64,000 nt of DNA from Clostridia bacterium. Lineage in GTDB: Bacteria > Bacillota > Clostridia > Monoglobales > Monoglobaceae. The notes under the pieces are model-generated. The model was not told where the DNA came from. It saw only the letters and a program-made list of their open reading frames with translations, and did not search any database. The stretch covers positions 26,009 to 90,008 of the forward strand of contig JAFQIA010000017.1 of NCBI GenBank assembly GCA_017397725.1. The letters are read 5' to 3'. Position numbers and translations under genes: made by a program. Shown here piece after piece: positions 1-9,374 of this stretch (its first letter is position 1; each line of letters opens with the position of its first letter).

Positions 1-179
1 TTGTCTGCAGACACCGTCACCACGCCCTTATTCAGCTTTTTGGCAACAGAATAAACAAGGTGTGCCCTGACCGAGTCTGACACACCCAACACATGAATCG
101 GCGTTTTTTTGTTTTTCAGGCTTTTGACAAGCTCCTCAAATTCCGCGAGCTCATCGAGAATCTGCAAATAAACATCCAT
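1..179 (-). CDS. mfd: Transcription-repair coupling factor Mfd (N-terminus only)
   Basis: The first 59 codons of a gene that runs off the left edge. The reading begins MDVYLQILDELAEFEELV and continues through a segment ending in TPIHVLGVSDSVRAHLV, which resembles the UvrB-like N-terminal domain of Mfd, the ATP-driven translocase that removes stalled RNA polymerase and recruits UvrABC. The start is the ATG at 179-177. The strongest support is context: pth followed directly by mfd on the same strand is a very common Firmicute arrangement. Only a small fragment is visible, so the identification rests largely on synteny. Confidence 0.7.
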   Translation of the reverse strand, partial: MDVYLQILDELAEFEELVKSLKNKKTPIHVLGVSDSVRAHLVYSVAKKLNKGVVTVSAD

Positions 180-251
180 CTGTTTTCACCTCTTAACCGA
201 AAGCTACCAAAATTACGCTGTTTCAGGCGGGTTCGGGTTACTTGTTTTCGG

Positions 252-815
252 TTACCCATTATACTGATTCATTGCCGCCTTGGCACCGTGAAGAATAAGT
301 TCCTCCACCGCATCGGCAACCCGAATCACACTTTGCACCAGAATTTTGACCTCCTCATCGGAGAACTTGCCCAATACAAAATCCTTCACATCATAGTCGG
401 GATGGTCCGGTGCGCCTACCCCGATTTTAATACGGGGAAACACATCGGTTCCCAACTGATAAATGATATTTTTGATGCCGTTGTGACCCCCTGCACTCCC
501 TTTTTCACGAATCCGCAGCTTGCCCACCGGCAGAGAAATATCGTCATAAATCACCAGAATTTCGTCATCCTCTATCTTGTACCAATCCCGGATTTCCCGC
601 ACTGCCTCACCGCTAAGGTTCATATAGGTCTGGGGTTTTGCTACCAGCACCTTTTCCCCGCCGATTCTCCCCTCGCCGTAGAGGGCGCCGAACTTTTCCT
701 TTTTCAGTGCAATGTCATATTTGGCACAGATTGCATCAATGGCATCAAAGCCCATATTATGTCTTGTTCCTACATATTCCCGACCGGGATTCCCCAGTCC
801 CACAATGAGATACAT
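252..815 (-). CDS. pth: Peptidyl-tRNA hydrolase
   Basis: Cleaves the ester bond of peptidyl-tRNAs that drop off the ribosome and so recycles tRNA; cytoplasmic and normally essential. The 187-residue protein has the expected family length. It starts MYLIVGLGNPGREY, carries the catalytic His in TRHNMGFD (His19, with Asn9 in GNPG), the YDDISLPVGKLRIR segment holding the catalytic Asp, and GGHNGIKNII with the substrate-binding Asn. It lies between comF upstream and mfd downstream, probably cotranscribed with mfd. No anomalies are seen. Confidence 0.97.
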   Translation of the reverse strand: MYLIVGLGNPGREYVGTRHNMGFDAIDAICAKYDIALKKEKFGALYGEGRIGGEKVLVAKPQTYMNLSGEAVREIRDWYKIEDDEILVIYDDISLPVGKLRIREKGSAGGHNGIKNIIYQLGTDVFPRIKIGVGAPDHPDYDVKDFVLGKFSDEEVKILVQSVIRVADAVEELILHGAKAAMNQYNG

Positions 816-890
816 CTCTCTCGTCCTTTCGTTTCTTCACTCTTTTCAAAGTATAGCATATGTCACTTATTTTCGCAAGAAAAATCCGGT

Positions 891-1622
891 TTATTCCTTT
901 TCCGCCGCGGCGGCTGCAACACAGTATACCGCTTTGGCGCCCGCCCGCCGCAGGGCAAGGGCACAGGCAAACATGGTAGCGCCGGTGGTGCAAACATCAT
1001 CAATCAAAAGGATGGTCTTTCCCTGAATCTTCTTCGGCCTTGTCACCAAAATATTATCCTGCGTATTCAACCAACGCTGGGCGGCGGTCAGTTCACTCTG
1101 TTTCTGCCGCTCCTCTTTCTGGCGAAGCAGTTCTCCACCGTAGGGGATTCCCATTCCCTTTGCTACCATCCTTGCAAGACACGCCGCCTGATTGTAGCCC
1201 TCCTTATTCATTCTTGCCTTTCTCGCAGGAACCGGAAGTGCCAAATCAAAGGTGAGGTCCTTACATTCATAGGAAATGACTGCGCACAGATGGCGGGCAT
1301 ACACCGCCCCATAGCTCCGGTATCGCTCCCGTTTGAAGCGGGCAATGCTCCTTTTCACCCGATCCCGATAAAGATATGCCGCCATCAACCGTGTATAGGG
1401 TCTTTGGGGATGCTTGCGACAGGCGTCGCAATAGACCCCCTCATGGATGGGACGGTGACAGCTCTTACATTTGAGGGTATCCACGCAGTAGGGAAGTTTC
1501 TTTTCACATTCGGGGCAAAGAGATTCTTCCCGTTTGGTACTGGAAGGGAGTAACTTGCCACAGAATATGCATTTAGACGGAAAGAAAAGATTCTCTAATC
1601 TTGTTCGCAAACGTTTCACCAT
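891..1622 (-). CDS. comFC: ComF-family phosphoribosyltransferase-like protein
   Basis: A 243-residue member of the ComFC/GntX family. The N-terminal third has paired cysteines of a zinc-ribbon type (CIFCGK near residues 18-21, CPEC near 37-40, CKSC near 52-55, CDAC near 65-68). The C-terminal half has the PRPP-binding loop ILLIDDVCTTGAT typical of type I phosphoribosyltransferases, preceded by the RQKQSELTAAQRWLN stretch. In competent bacteria the family takes part in DNA uptake; here no comFA helicase is next to it, so a role in competence is not shown and the biochemical activity is unknown. It has a good sigma-A-type promoter at 1641-1669, divergent from the spoIIA operon. Confidence 0.88.
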   Translation of the reverse strand: MVKRLRTRLENLFFPSKCIFCGKLLPSSTKREESLCPECEKKLPYCVDTLKCKSCHRPIHEGVYCDACRKHPQRPYTRLMAAYLYRDRVKRSIARFKRERYRSYGAVYARHLCAVISYECKDLTFDLALPVPARKARMNKEGYNQAACLARMVAKGMGIPYGGELLRQKEERQKQSELTAAQRWLNTQDNILVTRPKKIQGKTILLIDDVCTTGATMFACALALRRAGAKAVYCVAAAAAEKE

Positions 1623-1640
1623 TCCCCCTCCTTTTTTCCT

Positions 1641-1669
1641 ATTTTATCCTTTTTTGTCGCATTTTGCAA
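1641..1669 (-). promoter_or_regulatory. Predicted sigma-A promoter of comF
   Basis: On the minus strand TTGCAA (1669-1664) and TAAAAT (1646-1641) are separated by exactly 17 bp, about 20 bp ahead of the comF start, with a GGAGGGGG ribosome-binding site between. Prediction from consensus and position only. Confidence 0.6.
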
Positions 1670-1712
1670 GACAATAGATACTTTTGTCAAACTTTCTTGT
1701 TTGGAAATAAAT

Positions 1713-1738
1713 GGGAAATACTTTTTTTATGGTAGGAT
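1713..1738 (+). promoter_or_regulatory. Possible sigma-H-type promoter of the spoIIA operon
   Basis: GGGAAAT (1713-1719) and AGGAT (1734-1738), 14 bp apart, each resemble the sigma-H elements (AGGAWWT and RGAAT) with one mismatch. In Bacillus the spoIIA operon is transcribed by sigma-H. The match is imperfect and is offered mainly because of that known regulation; a sigma-A-like TTGTCA at 1684 with 17 bp spacing to ATAAAT is an alternative. Confidence 0.3.
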
Positions 1739-1768
1739 ACAGGAAAAGAAATCAAAAAGGAGGCGCTT

Positions 1769-2074
1769 ATGAATATTCGTATGGAAGCCATCGGCACCAC
1801 ATTGGTGGTAAAACCGGAGGGCGAAATTGACCAAAGCTGTGCCGCCGAGCTGCGTTCTGATATTGATCGGGAAATCCACCGCTGCCACATCAAGAATCTG
1901 ATTCTGGATTTTGGCGGGGTGACCTTTATGGACAGTTCCGGCATCGGGCTGATTATCGGTCGCTATAAACAGCTCAAGGCCTTGGGCGGCAAAACCATCA
2001 TCATTCGTCCCCAACCTCAGGTGGACAAGATTTTGGAACTATCCGGCCTGAAAAAATTGGTGGAATGTGGCTAA
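1769..2074 (+). CDS. spoIIAA: Anti-sigma F factor antagonist SpoIIAA
   Basis: A 101-residue STAS-domain protein. It binds SpoIIAB and frees sigma-F in the forespore; SpoIIAB inactivates it by phosphorylating a serine. The phosphorylation motif is present as MDSSGIGLI, with the target serine at about residue 57 (Ser58 in Bacillus). A strong ribosome-binding site (AAAAAGGAGG) precedes the ATG. It is the first gene of the spoIIAA-spoIIAB-sigF operon and ends 16 bp before the SpoIIAB start. This gene is direct evidence that the organism belongs to the endospore-forming lineage. Confidence 0.96.
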   Translation: MNIRMEAIGTTLVVKPEGEIDQSCAAELRSDIDREIHRCHIKNLILDFGGVTFMDSSGIGLIIGRYKQLKALGGKTIIIRPQPQVDKILELSGLKKLVECG

Positions 2075-2090
2075 AGAAAGGAAGAATGGA

Positions 2091-2522
2091 ATGGAAAATT
2101 ATATGAGATTGGAGTTTCCCTCCAAAAGTCAGAACGAGAGTTTGGCCCGTTCGGTGGTGGGAGTGTTTGCAACCCAACTGGATTTGACGGTGGAGGAACT
2201 GGCAGACATCAAAACCGCAGTTTCCGAGGCAGTGACCAATGCCATCATCCACGGCTATGCCAACACCAAGGGGACGGTAGAAATCATCGGCAGAATCTCC
2301 GGCAACGAGATTGCAATCACCATTACCGATACAGGTAGCGGCATCCCCGATATTGACCTTGCGATGCAGCCCCTCTATTCCGGCTCTGCCGATGAAGACC
2401 GTAGTGGAATGGGTTTTACGGTGATGGAAAGCTTTATGGATACCCTGAAGGTGGATTCGGAACCGGGAAAGGGCACCTCGGTGACCATGACCAAGCGGGT
2501 CGGGGTCGATGCTTATGCCTGA
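2091..2522 (+). CDS. spoIIAB: Anti-sigma F factor / SpoIIAA kinase SpoIIAB
   Basis: GHKL-type ATPase and kinase that holds sigma-F inactive and phosphorylates SpoIIAA. The chosen start ([20 protein letters not shown]) matches the length of the Bacillus protein and has GAAAGGAAG 7 bp upstream; an in-frame GTG at 2067 would overlap spoIIAA and lacks a ribosome-binding site. ATP-lid motifs are visible: the N-box [13 protein letters not shown], the G1 box TDTGSGIPD and the G2-like segment [14 protein letters not shown]. It overlaps sigF by 14 bp, which fits translational coupling of a sigma factor and its inhibitor. Confidence 0.96.
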   Translation: MENYMRLEFPSKSQNESLARSVVGVFATQLDLTVEELADIKTAVSEAVTNAIIHGYANTKGTVEIIGRISGNEIAITITDTGSGIPDIDLAMQPLYSGSADEDRSGMGFTVMESFMDTLKVDSEPGKGTSVTMTKRVGVDAYA

Positions 2523-3249
2523 GGCAACCAAATCCAATCAGGAGCTTTTGCTCCTTGTGGCAGAGGGGGATCTTGCCGCGCAAGAAGCATTGATTGCCCA
2601 GAACACCGGTTTGGTACATAGCGTGGTCCGTCGCTTTGCAGGGAGAGGACACGAAATGGAGGATTTGTTTCAGGTGGGGTGCATTGGCTTGATTAAGGCA
2701 GTGCAGAAGTTCGATTTAAGCTTTGGGGTGCAGTTTTCCACCTATGCCGTCCCGATGGTGATCGGGGAAATCAAACGGTTTATTCGGGACGACGGCATCA
2801 TCAAGGTCAGCCGCAGCCTGAAAGAAACTGCTGCCAAGGCAATGCAGGTGCGGGAGGCTTTGACCGCCAAAAGCGCTGCCGAGCCGGGGCTAAAGGAAAT
2901 CGCCGATACTATGGGCATCTCCCCCTCCGAACTGGCGGTGGCGTTGGATGCGGGTGCAAAGCCGGAATCCCTGTATGCCACCTGTGATGACGGCAGTCGG
3001 GAGGGACTTTCCCTTTTGGACAAGCTGGAGAACGACGGGAATATGGAAACCGAAGTCACCGACCGCCTTGCCCTTTATCAAGCCCTGTCGGAATTTGAAG
3101 AACGAGACCGCAAGCTGTTGTTCCTTCGCTATTTCCGTCAAAAAACCCAGACCCAAGTGGCAGAGGTACTTGGGATTTCTCAGGTACAGGTGTCCCGCAT
3201 CGAGAAAAAACTGCTCCTGAAAATGCGAGAAAAATTTTTGACAGAATAA
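2509..3249 (+). CDS. sigF: RNA polymerase sigma-F factor
   Basis: Forespore-specific sigma factor, about 246 residues. Region 2 is seen around residues 30-95 ([52 protein letters not shown]), a region 3 segment in the middle, and region 4 at the C-terminus with the helix-turn-helix [20 protein letters not shown]. Two in-frame ATGs (2509 and 2515) are possible starts; both overlap the end of spoIIAB. As in Bacillus it is the last gene of the operon and is followed by a strong terminator. It is controlled post-translationally by the two preceding gene products. Confidence 0.96.
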   Translation: MLMPEATKSNQELLLLVAEGDLAAQEALIAQNTGLVHSVVRRFAGRGHEMEDLFQVGCIGLIKAVQKFDLSFGVQFSTYAVPMVIGEIKRFIRDDGIIKVSRSLKETAAKAMQVREALTAKSAAEPGLKEIADTMGISPSELAVALDAGAKPESLYATCDDGSREGLSLLDKLENDGNMETEVTDRLALYQALSEFEERDRKLLFLRYFRQKTQTQVAEVLGISQVQVSRIEKKLLLKMREKFLTE

Positions 3250-3279
3250 AAGAGCTTAAGCAGATGCTTAAGCTCTTTT
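3248..3279. terminator. Bidirectional intrinsic terminator between sigF and ftsZ
   Basis: A perfect 14-bp inverted repeat (AAAAGAGCTTAAGC / GCTTAAGCTCTTTT) with a four-base AGAT loop. A/T runs on both sides allow it to stop transcription from sigF (plus) and from ftsZ (minus); the two genes converge on it. Confidence 0.92.
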
Positions 3280-3291
3280 CTCTCTTAATCC

Positions 3292-4443
3292 TTATTTGTT
3301 GCGAAGAAAGATGGGAACATCAATGCCGTCATCCTCAGCAAACTTGCTGAACATACCTGCAGAGGAGGGAACCTTCTCTACCGGACGGGAATCCACCGGA
3401 GCTGCAGTTGCACCGCCGGTCTTCGCGCCGCCGTTTGCGAAACGACTCAGGAAATCAAAGGGACCTTCTTCCTGTGCGGGGTGGGGAACGTTACCCTTAA
3501 AACCGGTTGCAATCACGGTAACCTGAATCTCATCGCCCAGACTTTCGTCGATGATTGCACCGATGATGATGTTTGCATCCTTATCGGCAGCTTCCTCAAC
3601 CAATTCTGCGGCGGTCTTAACCTCCAGAATACCCATATCCTTACCACCGGTAACATTAAGAATCACGCCGGTTGCGCCCTCAATACTGGTTTCCAGAAGC
3701 GGGCTATGTATTGCCTTTTTGGCAGCCTCTTCTGCACGGGTTTCGCCGGTTGCACTACCAATACCCATATGTGCAAAGCCGGTGTCCTTCATAATGGTCT
3801 TGATGTCTGCAAAGTCCAGACTGATCAGACCGGGACGGGAAATCAGGTCAGTAATACCCTGTACGCCCTGACGGAGAATATCGTCAGCCATACGGAAGGA
3901 TTCCAGCATAGGAGTACGATTCTCTGCAATCTCCAAAAGCTTGTCGTTGGGGATGACCACCAGAGTATCTACTGCATTCATCAGGTTTTTGATACCCTCG
4001 TTGCTGTTGTTTGCACGAACCTTACCCTCAAAGAAGAAAGGTTTGGTAACGATACCAACGGTCAGAACACCCATTTCTTTTGCAATCTCAGCAACCACGG
4101 GAGCTGCACCGGTACCGGTACCACCGCCCATACCTGCGGTAACGAATACCATATCGGCGCCGTTGATTGCCTGTGCAATCTCGTCGCGGCTTTCTTCTGC
4201 CGCCTTGTAGCCGATTTCAGGATTTGCGCCTGCGCCCAAACCCTTGGTAATCTTTTCACCAATCTGTATTTTTTGAGAAGCAGAAGACAAGGTCAGGTCC
4301 TGCTTGTCCGTATTGACAGCAATAAATTCGACACACTTTACCTGTGCGTCAATCATCCGGTTGACTGCGTTGTTACCGCCGCCGCCAACGCCGATTACCT
4401 TAATCTTTGCGGGATTTACATTCTCCGTATCAAACTGAAACAC
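3292..4443 (-). CDS. ftsZ: Cell division protein FtsZ
   Basis: Tubulin-like GTPase that forms the division ring. The GTP-binding signature GGGTGTG is present, the T7 loop reads [10 protein letters not shown], and the C-terminal tail ends DVPIFLRNK, matching the conserved peptide that binds FtsA/SepF/ZapA-type partners. The GTG at 4443 is taken as the start: AAGGAGGA lies 8 bp upstream, and [19 protein letters not shown] aligns in length with other Firmicute FtsZ N-termini; longer in-frame starts at 4488 or 4467 lack such a site. It has its own promoter at 4516-4543, separating it from the mraZ-ftsQ operon. ftsA is not beside it. Confidence 0.98.
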   Translation of the reverse strand: MFQFDTENVNPAKIKVIGVGGGGNNAVNRMIDAQVKCVEFIAVNTDKQDLTLSSASQKIQIGEKITKGLGAGANPEIGYKAAEESRDEIAQAINGADMVFVTAGMGGGTGTGAAPVVAEIAKEMGVLTVGIVTKPFFFEGKVRANNSNEGIKNLMNAVDTLVVIPNDKLLEIAENRTPMLESFRMADDILRQGVQGITDLISRPGLISLDFADIKTIMKDTGFAHMGIGSATGETRAEEAAKKAIHSPLLETSIEGATGVILNVTGGKDMGILEVKTAAELVEEAADKDANIIIGAIIDESLGDEIQVTVIATGFKGNVPHPAQEEGPFDFLSRFANGGAKTGGATAAPVDSRPVEKVPSSAGMFSKFAEDDGIDVPIFLRNK

Positions 4444-4515
4444 GATATTTTCCTCCTTATTTTTCATGCGCTTTCCAAAATTCGCCACAAAAAGATTCTA
4501 AAACTCATTACTTCT

Positions 4516-4543
4516 ATTATAGCACGAAATTTAATTTTGTAAA
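4516..4543 (-). promoter_or_regulatory. Predicted sigma-A promoter of ftsZ
   Basis: Minus-strand TTTACA (4543-4538) and TATAAT (4521-4516) with a 16-bp spacer, about 70 bp before the GTG start and downstream of ftsQ. It implies that ftsZ can be expressed independently of the dcw operon. Confidence 0.75.
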
Positions 4544-4595
4544 GATGTTTTTCAAAAAAATTAAAAGAATATTACAATTTTGTTACAAATTATTT

Positions 4596-5648
4596 TTACA
4601 TCTCCAAACCAACTGCAGCGGTACTGCTTGGCATTGGAGTTTCGGTGGGCGATGTTGTCCCTTTTTCCGCAGTTTTTTGCGGTTTTTCCGACGCGGTAGG
4701 TTCTGGGGTGGCAGTAGGCTCCATCCGTTCCTTGCCATCCTCCGGCGGGCGGACATAGATGTCTGCATTGCGGTAATCCATCACCGCATGCTCGCTTTTT
4801 GCAATTCGTTCGTCAATCACCTTGGCTAAGAATGCACTGCGATACGCCATATTGTCAGGTGCGCCTAACTGAATTTCCAGTCGGTTTTCCACCATCAAAA
4901 CCACATCATTAAGGTCCCTTAAATCCACCAAGGTACATCTTACCAACAAGCTGGCATCCTCCAGATTCCGCAAAATGGCGGTTGCCCGTTCTAAGCCCTT
5001 TTTGTCCTTGCTTTCCAGCCGCTTGCCAACCTCCGGCTTGTGCAATTCCACCCCCAACACCAGCGGCACACTATGCGCCCGCATCTCTTCCAGCACAGGG
5101 GACGGTTCTGTGTGTTCTTCCTCCGGCTCTTCCGGTGGAGCGGATGGCTCCGGTTCCTCTGACGGGGTCGGTGTTTCCACCGCCTCCGGTTTCTCTTGTT
5201 CCTGACGGGATGCGGGAATATAGGTCTTAAGCATGCCATCCACCCGCTCGTCATTGATAACCTCTAAAATCTTGCCCTCAATATCGCTGAGCACACATTG
5301 GTTGTCGGTATAAAAGTAACCGGCAGGAATACATTCCTCCACCGTGATTTTTATCTGGTTCGGGAATACCCTGCGGATGCTCGCCTTTTCTACCATAGGG
5401 ATTTCCTCTACCTTTTTACGCAGGTCGGAAAGCCGAACCAGAAAGATATTTTTCCCTATGGATTCCTGTGCAGGAGCACAAAGCTCTTCCTGTGAAAGCC
5501 GGATGTTTCCCTCGCAGAAAACACCCTCAATATGGAACATGGGCGTAAACATCAATCCCACGCCGATGCCTAAGCAGAGGACGGTCAAAAAGGTCAAAAC
5601 CGCCTTCAGTTTGGGATTCATTCTTCGCCTGTTTCTGTCCTTTGCCAT
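4596..5648 (-). CDS. ftsQ: Cell division protein FtsQ/DivIB
   Basis: A bitopic membrane protein of the divisome, about 350 residues. A basic cytoplasmic N-terminus (AKDRNRRRMNPKLK) is followed by one transmembrane segment (about 15-37) and then an extracytoplasmic POTRA domain beginning FHIEGVFCEGNIRLSQEELC. A Pro/Glu-rich insertion (about 155-185, rich in EEPEPSAPPEEPEEE) splits the extracellular part, and the last 40 residues are Pro/Thr/Ser/Glu-rich. This low-complexity content makes it longer than DivIB of Bacillus (263 residues). It is the last gene of the dcw operon, immediately after murA. Confidence 0.9.
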   Translation of the reverse strand: MAKDRNRRRMNPKLKAVLTFLTVLCLGIGVGLMFTPMFHIEGVFCEGNIRLSQEELCAPAQESIGKNIFLVRLSDLRKKVEEIPMVEKASIRRVFPNQIKITVEECIPAGYFYTDNQCVLSDIEGKILEVINDERVDGMLKTYIPASRQEQEKPEAVETPTPSEEPEPSAPPEEPEEEHTEPSPVLEEMRAHSVPLVLGVELHKPEVGKRLESKDKKGLERATAILRNLEDASLLVRCTLVDLRDLNDVVLMVENRLEIQLGAPDNMAYRSAFLAKVIDERIAKSEHAVMDYRNADIYVRPPEDGKERMEPTATPEPTASEKPQKTAEKGTTSPTETPMPSSTAAVGLEM

Positions 5649-5695
5649 ATCCTTTGCTCCTTTCAGCTTGTCCTACAGGGCGAGCAATCTCGCCC

Positions 5696-6952
5696 TTAAT
5701 CCTCTATCAACGCCACATCGCCGCCAAGTAGACGCAGTTGTTCTTCCAGATGCACATACCCCCGCTCAATATGACCGATATCTCCAATCTCGGTATAGCC
5801 ACAGGCACTCAGCCCCGCAATGGCAAGTGCCGCACCGCCCCGCAAATCGGATGCCCTGACCTTGGCGCCGTGCAGCTGCCCCACTCCGGTGACAGTAGCA
5901 ATCTGTCCGTCTGCCGCAATATCTGCCCCCATCCTTTGGAAATCCGCCACATGGCGCAGTCGGTTTTCAAAGATGGTTTCGTAAAACACGGTGGTTCCCT
6001 TTGCCTGAAGCAATGCCGCCATCAAAAGGGGCTGCATGTCGGTGGGAAACCCCGGATAAGGCAAGGTTTTCACCATACCCACGCTATAGGGGCGTTCCTT
6101 CATTACAATCCGCAGCTGTGCCTTTTGGGCATCAACCTCCGCACCGGTTCGTTTCAGCACCTCCAAAAAGGAGGTCAGGTGTTCCGGATTGGTTTGCCGG
6201 AGCAAGGTTTCTCCGCCACAGGCAACGGTTGCCGAGGCATAGGTTGCGGCAACCACCCGATCGGGCATCACCCTGTAACTGCATCCGTGGAGTTTGTGTA
6301 CGCCTTGGATGCGAATGACATCACTGCCCGCCCCTTGAATCTTTGCGCCCATCCCGTTGAGAAAATTCTGCAAATCTACGATTTCCGGCTCCTTTGCCGG
6401 ATTGAGAATCACCGTCTCACCCTTGGAAATGGCACAGAGCAGGAGCAAATTCTCGGTGGCTCCCACGCTGGGGAAAGCCAGTCGCACCGTGCCCTGCCGA
6501 AAGCGGGAAAGGGTTGCCGTAATCGTTCCGGCCTCTTCCTGAAAGGTGACCCCCAACTGCTCCATTGCCTTGATGTGCAGGTCAATGGGTCTTGCGCCCA
6601 AGGCACACCCTCCGGGATAACCGATTTTCGCCTTGCCAAAACGGCTAAGCATGGCTCCCAGAAAAAACACCGACGAACGCATTTTACACATCAGCGCATC
6701 ACAGATTTCGGGCGTCCTAATATTTGCCGAGGAAATCTGTGCCTCAAAACCGTTATAATCCACACGAGCACCCAAGCCTTCCAGAATTTGAAATGCCGTA
6801 TGCACATCGGTCAAATCCGGGCAGTTGCAGACCCTACACGGTTCGGCGGACAAAAGGGTTGCCGCCAGAATGGGCAATGCCGCATTCTTGGAACCCTGAA
6901 CCGTAAGCTCCCCCTTAAGGGGTTTTCCGCCGTATATTGCAAGTCTACGCAC
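5696..6952 (-). CDS. murA: UDP-N-acetylglucosamine 1-carboxyvinyltransferase
   Basis: First committed step of peptidoglycan synthesis: transfers enolpyruvate from PEP to UDP-GlcNAc in the cytoplasm. The 418-residue protein has the usual length. The substrate-binding GSKNAALP motif is near the N-terminus, and the fosfomycin-target cysteine sits in YPGGCALGARPIDLH (about Cys116). The GTG at 6952 is the start because AGGAGG lies 8 bp before it; the GTG at 6961 overlaps that site. It sits between murG and ftsQ in the dcw cluster, a position often held by murB or murC in other bacteria. Confidence 0.96.
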   Translation of the reverse strand: MRRLAIYGGKPLKGELTVQGSKNAALPILAATLLSAEPCRVCNCPDLTDVHTAFQILEGLGARVDYNGFEAQISSANIRTPEICDALMCKMRSSVFFLGAMLSRFGKAKIGYPGGCALGARPIDLHIKAMEQLGVTFQEEAGTITATLSRFRQGTVRLAFPSVGATENLLLLCAISKGETVILNPAKEPEIVDLQNFLNGMGAKIQGAGSDVIRIQGVHKLHGCSYRVMPDRVVAATYASATVACGGETLLRQTNPEHLTSFLEVLKRTGAEVDAQKAQLRIVMKERPYSVGMVKTLPYPGFPTDMQPLLMAALLQAKGTTVFYETIFENRLRHVADFQRMGADIAADGQIATVTGVGQLHGAKVRASDLRGGAALAIAGLSACGYTEIGDIGHIERGYVHLEEQLRLLGGDVALIED

Positions 6953-7032
6953 AACAAGCACCTCCTACTTCTATACCCTATTGTATGGAGGGCAGAGCCG
7001 TTCGGTGCTTGCCAACGCCGGTCCGTCTTTTC

Positions 7033-8148
7033 TTATTTTTCTGCAATCAGCCGCAAAACTTCCTGATAAAGGGTTTCGGTGGCATCAATATGTCCCATTG
7101 CCGCCGCATTTTGTTTCATCCGTGCAAGAGTTTGCGGTTGACCGGTCATTGCCTTGATGGTTTCGTTTAATGTTTGGGGGGTGAACTCTTTTTCCAGAAT
7201 CACTCTGGCACCGCCGCCACGCTCCATGGCACGGGCATTGTGTTCCTGATGGTTGTCGGTAACATAAGGAGAGGGCACCAACACGGATGCCTTGCCCAAT
7301 GCCGTCAGTTCACAAAGGGTACTCGCCCCCGCACGGCTGATGACCACATCCGCCGCCTGCATCACAATATGCATATCATAAATATATTCACAAACCTGAA
7401 TCTGAGGATACTCCTCCAGTCGGATGCCGTTGGTATAAAACCGTTCCATCACGGTCTGGTACTGCTGGTTTTTTCCGGTTCCCATCATCACCTGATAGGT
7501 TCTCTCTTTTGCGATTTGGGAGATCCAATCCACCACCGTCTTGTTGAAATCTCTGGCACCCAAACTGCCGCCAAAGAACACCAAAAACGGACGGGAATCC
7601 AAGCCTAATTTCCGCCGTGCCTCAAAGGAATCACATTCGAGCAGTGCAGGGCGAATAGGCGTTCCGGTAACCAGACAATGCTTTGCGTGGGGAAGGTGCG
7701 CCTTGGCATCCTCTACCCCCAGCGCCACCGTGTCCACAAAGCCGGACAGCAGTTTAGTGGTGATGCCCGGCAGGGCATTGGATTCATGCACCAGAGTGGG
7801 AATCTTTTTCTGCGCCGCCGCATAGAGCACCGGACCGCACACATAACCGCCGGTACCAATCACCGCATCGGGACGAAAATCCTTGATGATTTTTTTTGCC
7901 GCGGCAATGGCAACCGGAAGCTCTGCAAGATTTTTGAAGTTTTTAAGGGTAATGCTCCGGTCAAAGCCGTGAACCCGAATCAGCTTGAGGGGATAGCCCG
8001 CCGCCGGCACCAGAGAGGTTTCCATACCCTCAGAGGTTCCTACAAAGCAGATTTCTGCCTCTTTGTCCTTTGCACAGATTAAGTTGGCAAGGGCAAGTGC
8101 CGGATTGATGTGTCCCGCCGTGCCGCCGCCTGCAAATAAAAAACGCAT
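7033..8148 (-). CDS. murG: UDP-GlcNAc:undecaprenyl-PP-MurNAc-pentapeptide GlcNAc transferase
   Basis: Peripheral membrane glycosyltransferase (GT28) that converts lipid I to lipid II. The protein starts MRFLFAGGGTAGHINPALA, with the glycine-rich loop expected at the extreme N-terminus, which fixes the ATG at 8148 (AAGGCGG upstream). The donor-binding segment is seen as SRAGASTLCELTALGKASVLVP with PYVTDNHQEHNA after it, and FGGSLGARDFN is the second G-loop. About 371 residues, normal for the family. It follows ftsW by about 20 bp and belongs to the same transcript. Confidence 0.97.
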   Translation of the reverse strand: MRFLFAGGGTAGHINPALALANLICAKDKEAEICFVGTSEGMETSLVPAAGYPLKLIRVHGFDRSITLKNFKNLAELPVAIAAAKKIIKDFRPDAVIGTGGYVCGPVLYAAAQKKIPTLVHESNALPGITTKLLSGFVDTVALGVEDAKAHLPHAKHCLVTGTPIRPALLECDSFEARRKLGLDSRPFLVFFGGSLGARDFNKTVVDWISQIAKERTYQVMMGTGKNQQYQTVMERFYTNGIRLEEYPQIQVCEYIYDMHIVMQAADVVISRAGASTLCELTALGKASVLVPSPYVTDNHQEHNARAMERGGGARVILEKEFTPQTLNETIKAMTGQPQTLARMKQNAAAMGHIDATETLYQEVLRLIAEK

Positions 8149-8167
8149 AGCTTTTTCCGCCTTTCTG

Positions 8168-9346
8168 TCAAAGCAGTCCTTTTGCCTGCCTTGACACATT
8201 CAGCACAATTCCCATTTCTGCCATGGTGATACTCAGCGCCGTACTGCCAAAGCTGAAAAAGGGCAGCGGCATTCCGGTAACCGGAATGGACGAGGTAACC
8301 ACCGCAATATTGATGAGTGCCTGAAATGCAACAATACCTACAATGCCGCAAACCAAAAGGGTACCAAACAAATCCGGCGCCTTGGTTGCAACCTTGATGC
8401 CCTCTGCAATCAGGAAGATAAAAAGTCCAATCAGAATCAATGCGCCAAACAGCCCCAACTCCTCGGCAAGCACCGAGAAGATAAAGTCATTCTGGGGTTC
8501 AGGGAGGGATTGGTACTTCTGTCGGCTCTGTCCCAGTCCAACCCCAAAGATGCCACCCGAACCGATGGCATACAAGGACTGCACAATCTGGTAGCCCGCC
8601 CCCTGCATATCACTAAAGGGGTCAAGAAAGGCTACCACACGCTTGAGTCGATAGGGCTCCAGCGCAATCATCAGAACCACACCAATCAAAACCGGAATCG
8701 CAATGATGACAAAGTGTTTGACTTTTGCCCCTGCAATAAACAACAGCAAAAAGCCGGTCAGTCCAATCAAAACGATACAGGAAAAATGGGGTTCCATTGC
8801 CAGAAGCAACACGAATACCCCCAGCACAATCAAGTAAGGAAGAAATCCCTGCTTGAAATCGGTCAGTTTTTCCTGATTTTTGGAAAGGCTGACCGAGAAA
8901 AACAAAATAATCGCAAATTTGGCAATCTCAGAGGGTTGGAATCCAAACAACCAACGGGTTGCGCCATTGATGGTGGTTCCCACGCCGGGAATGATTACCA
9001 ACACCAGAAGTCCGGCACTTACCAGCAGAATATGGAACGCCCATTTTGCAAGGCGGTGATAGTCAAATACCGAGAGCCCATACATTGCCACCGAACCAAT
9101 CAGCACACCCTTGAGCTGGTTTTTGAAGTACCACATACTGTCGCCGAAATTCACAAAGGCTCTGGCGCTTCCGGCGCTGAAGAGCATCACCAGACCGAAT
9201 GCCAGCAAAAGGCCTACCGCCAACAAAAAGGGATAGTGCACCTCGCCCTGATTCCCGCGAAGCCGCTGAAAAATGTTGCCAGATTTCTGATAGGTATATT
9301 CACTGCGAACCTTTGCGTGGGTTCGCTTGGGAAACTGCTGTGCCAT
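8168..9346 (-). CDS. ftsW: SEDS-family peptidoglycan polymerase FtsW/SpoVE
   Basis: A polytopic membrane protein of the shape-elongation-division-sporulation family that polymerises lipid II together with a class B PBP, here probably the SpoVD/FtsI of the same operon. About 9-10 transmembrane helices can be read, starting after a basic N-terminal tail. The signature PEPQNDFIFSVLAEELG lies in the family's large extracellular loop region. The ATG at 9346 is preferred over 9367 because AAAGGATG is correctly spaced for it. Whether it serves vegetative division (FtsW) or the spore cortex (SpoVE) cannot be told from sequence alone. Confidence 0.93.
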   Translation of the reverse strand: MAQQFPKRTHAKVRSEYTYQKSGNIFQRLRGNQGEVHYPFLLAVGLLLAFGLVMLFSAGSARAFVNFGDSMWYFKNQLKGVLIGSVAMYGLSVFDYHRLAKWAFHILLVSAGLLVLVIIPGVGTTINGATRWLFGFQPSEIAKFAIILFFSVSLSKNQEKLTDFKQGFLPYLIVLGVFVLLLAMEPHFSCIVLIGLTGFLLLFIAGAKVKHFVIIAIPVLIGVVLMIALEPYRLKRVVAFLDPFSDMQGAGYQIVQSLYAIGSGGIFGVGLGQSRQKYQSLPEPQNDFIFSVLAEELGLFGALILIGLFIFLIAEGIKVATKAPDLFGTLLVCGIVGIVAFQALINIAVVTSSIPVTGMPLPFFSFGSTALSITMAEMGIVLNVSRQAKGLL

Positions 9347-9374
9347 ATGCCGCCATCCTTTCTGCATACATGCT

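Noticed and set aside
93..1553. A 486-codon plus-strand frame across mfd, pth and comF
   Set aside because: It is antisense to three well-supported genes and its translation is low-complexity without motifs.
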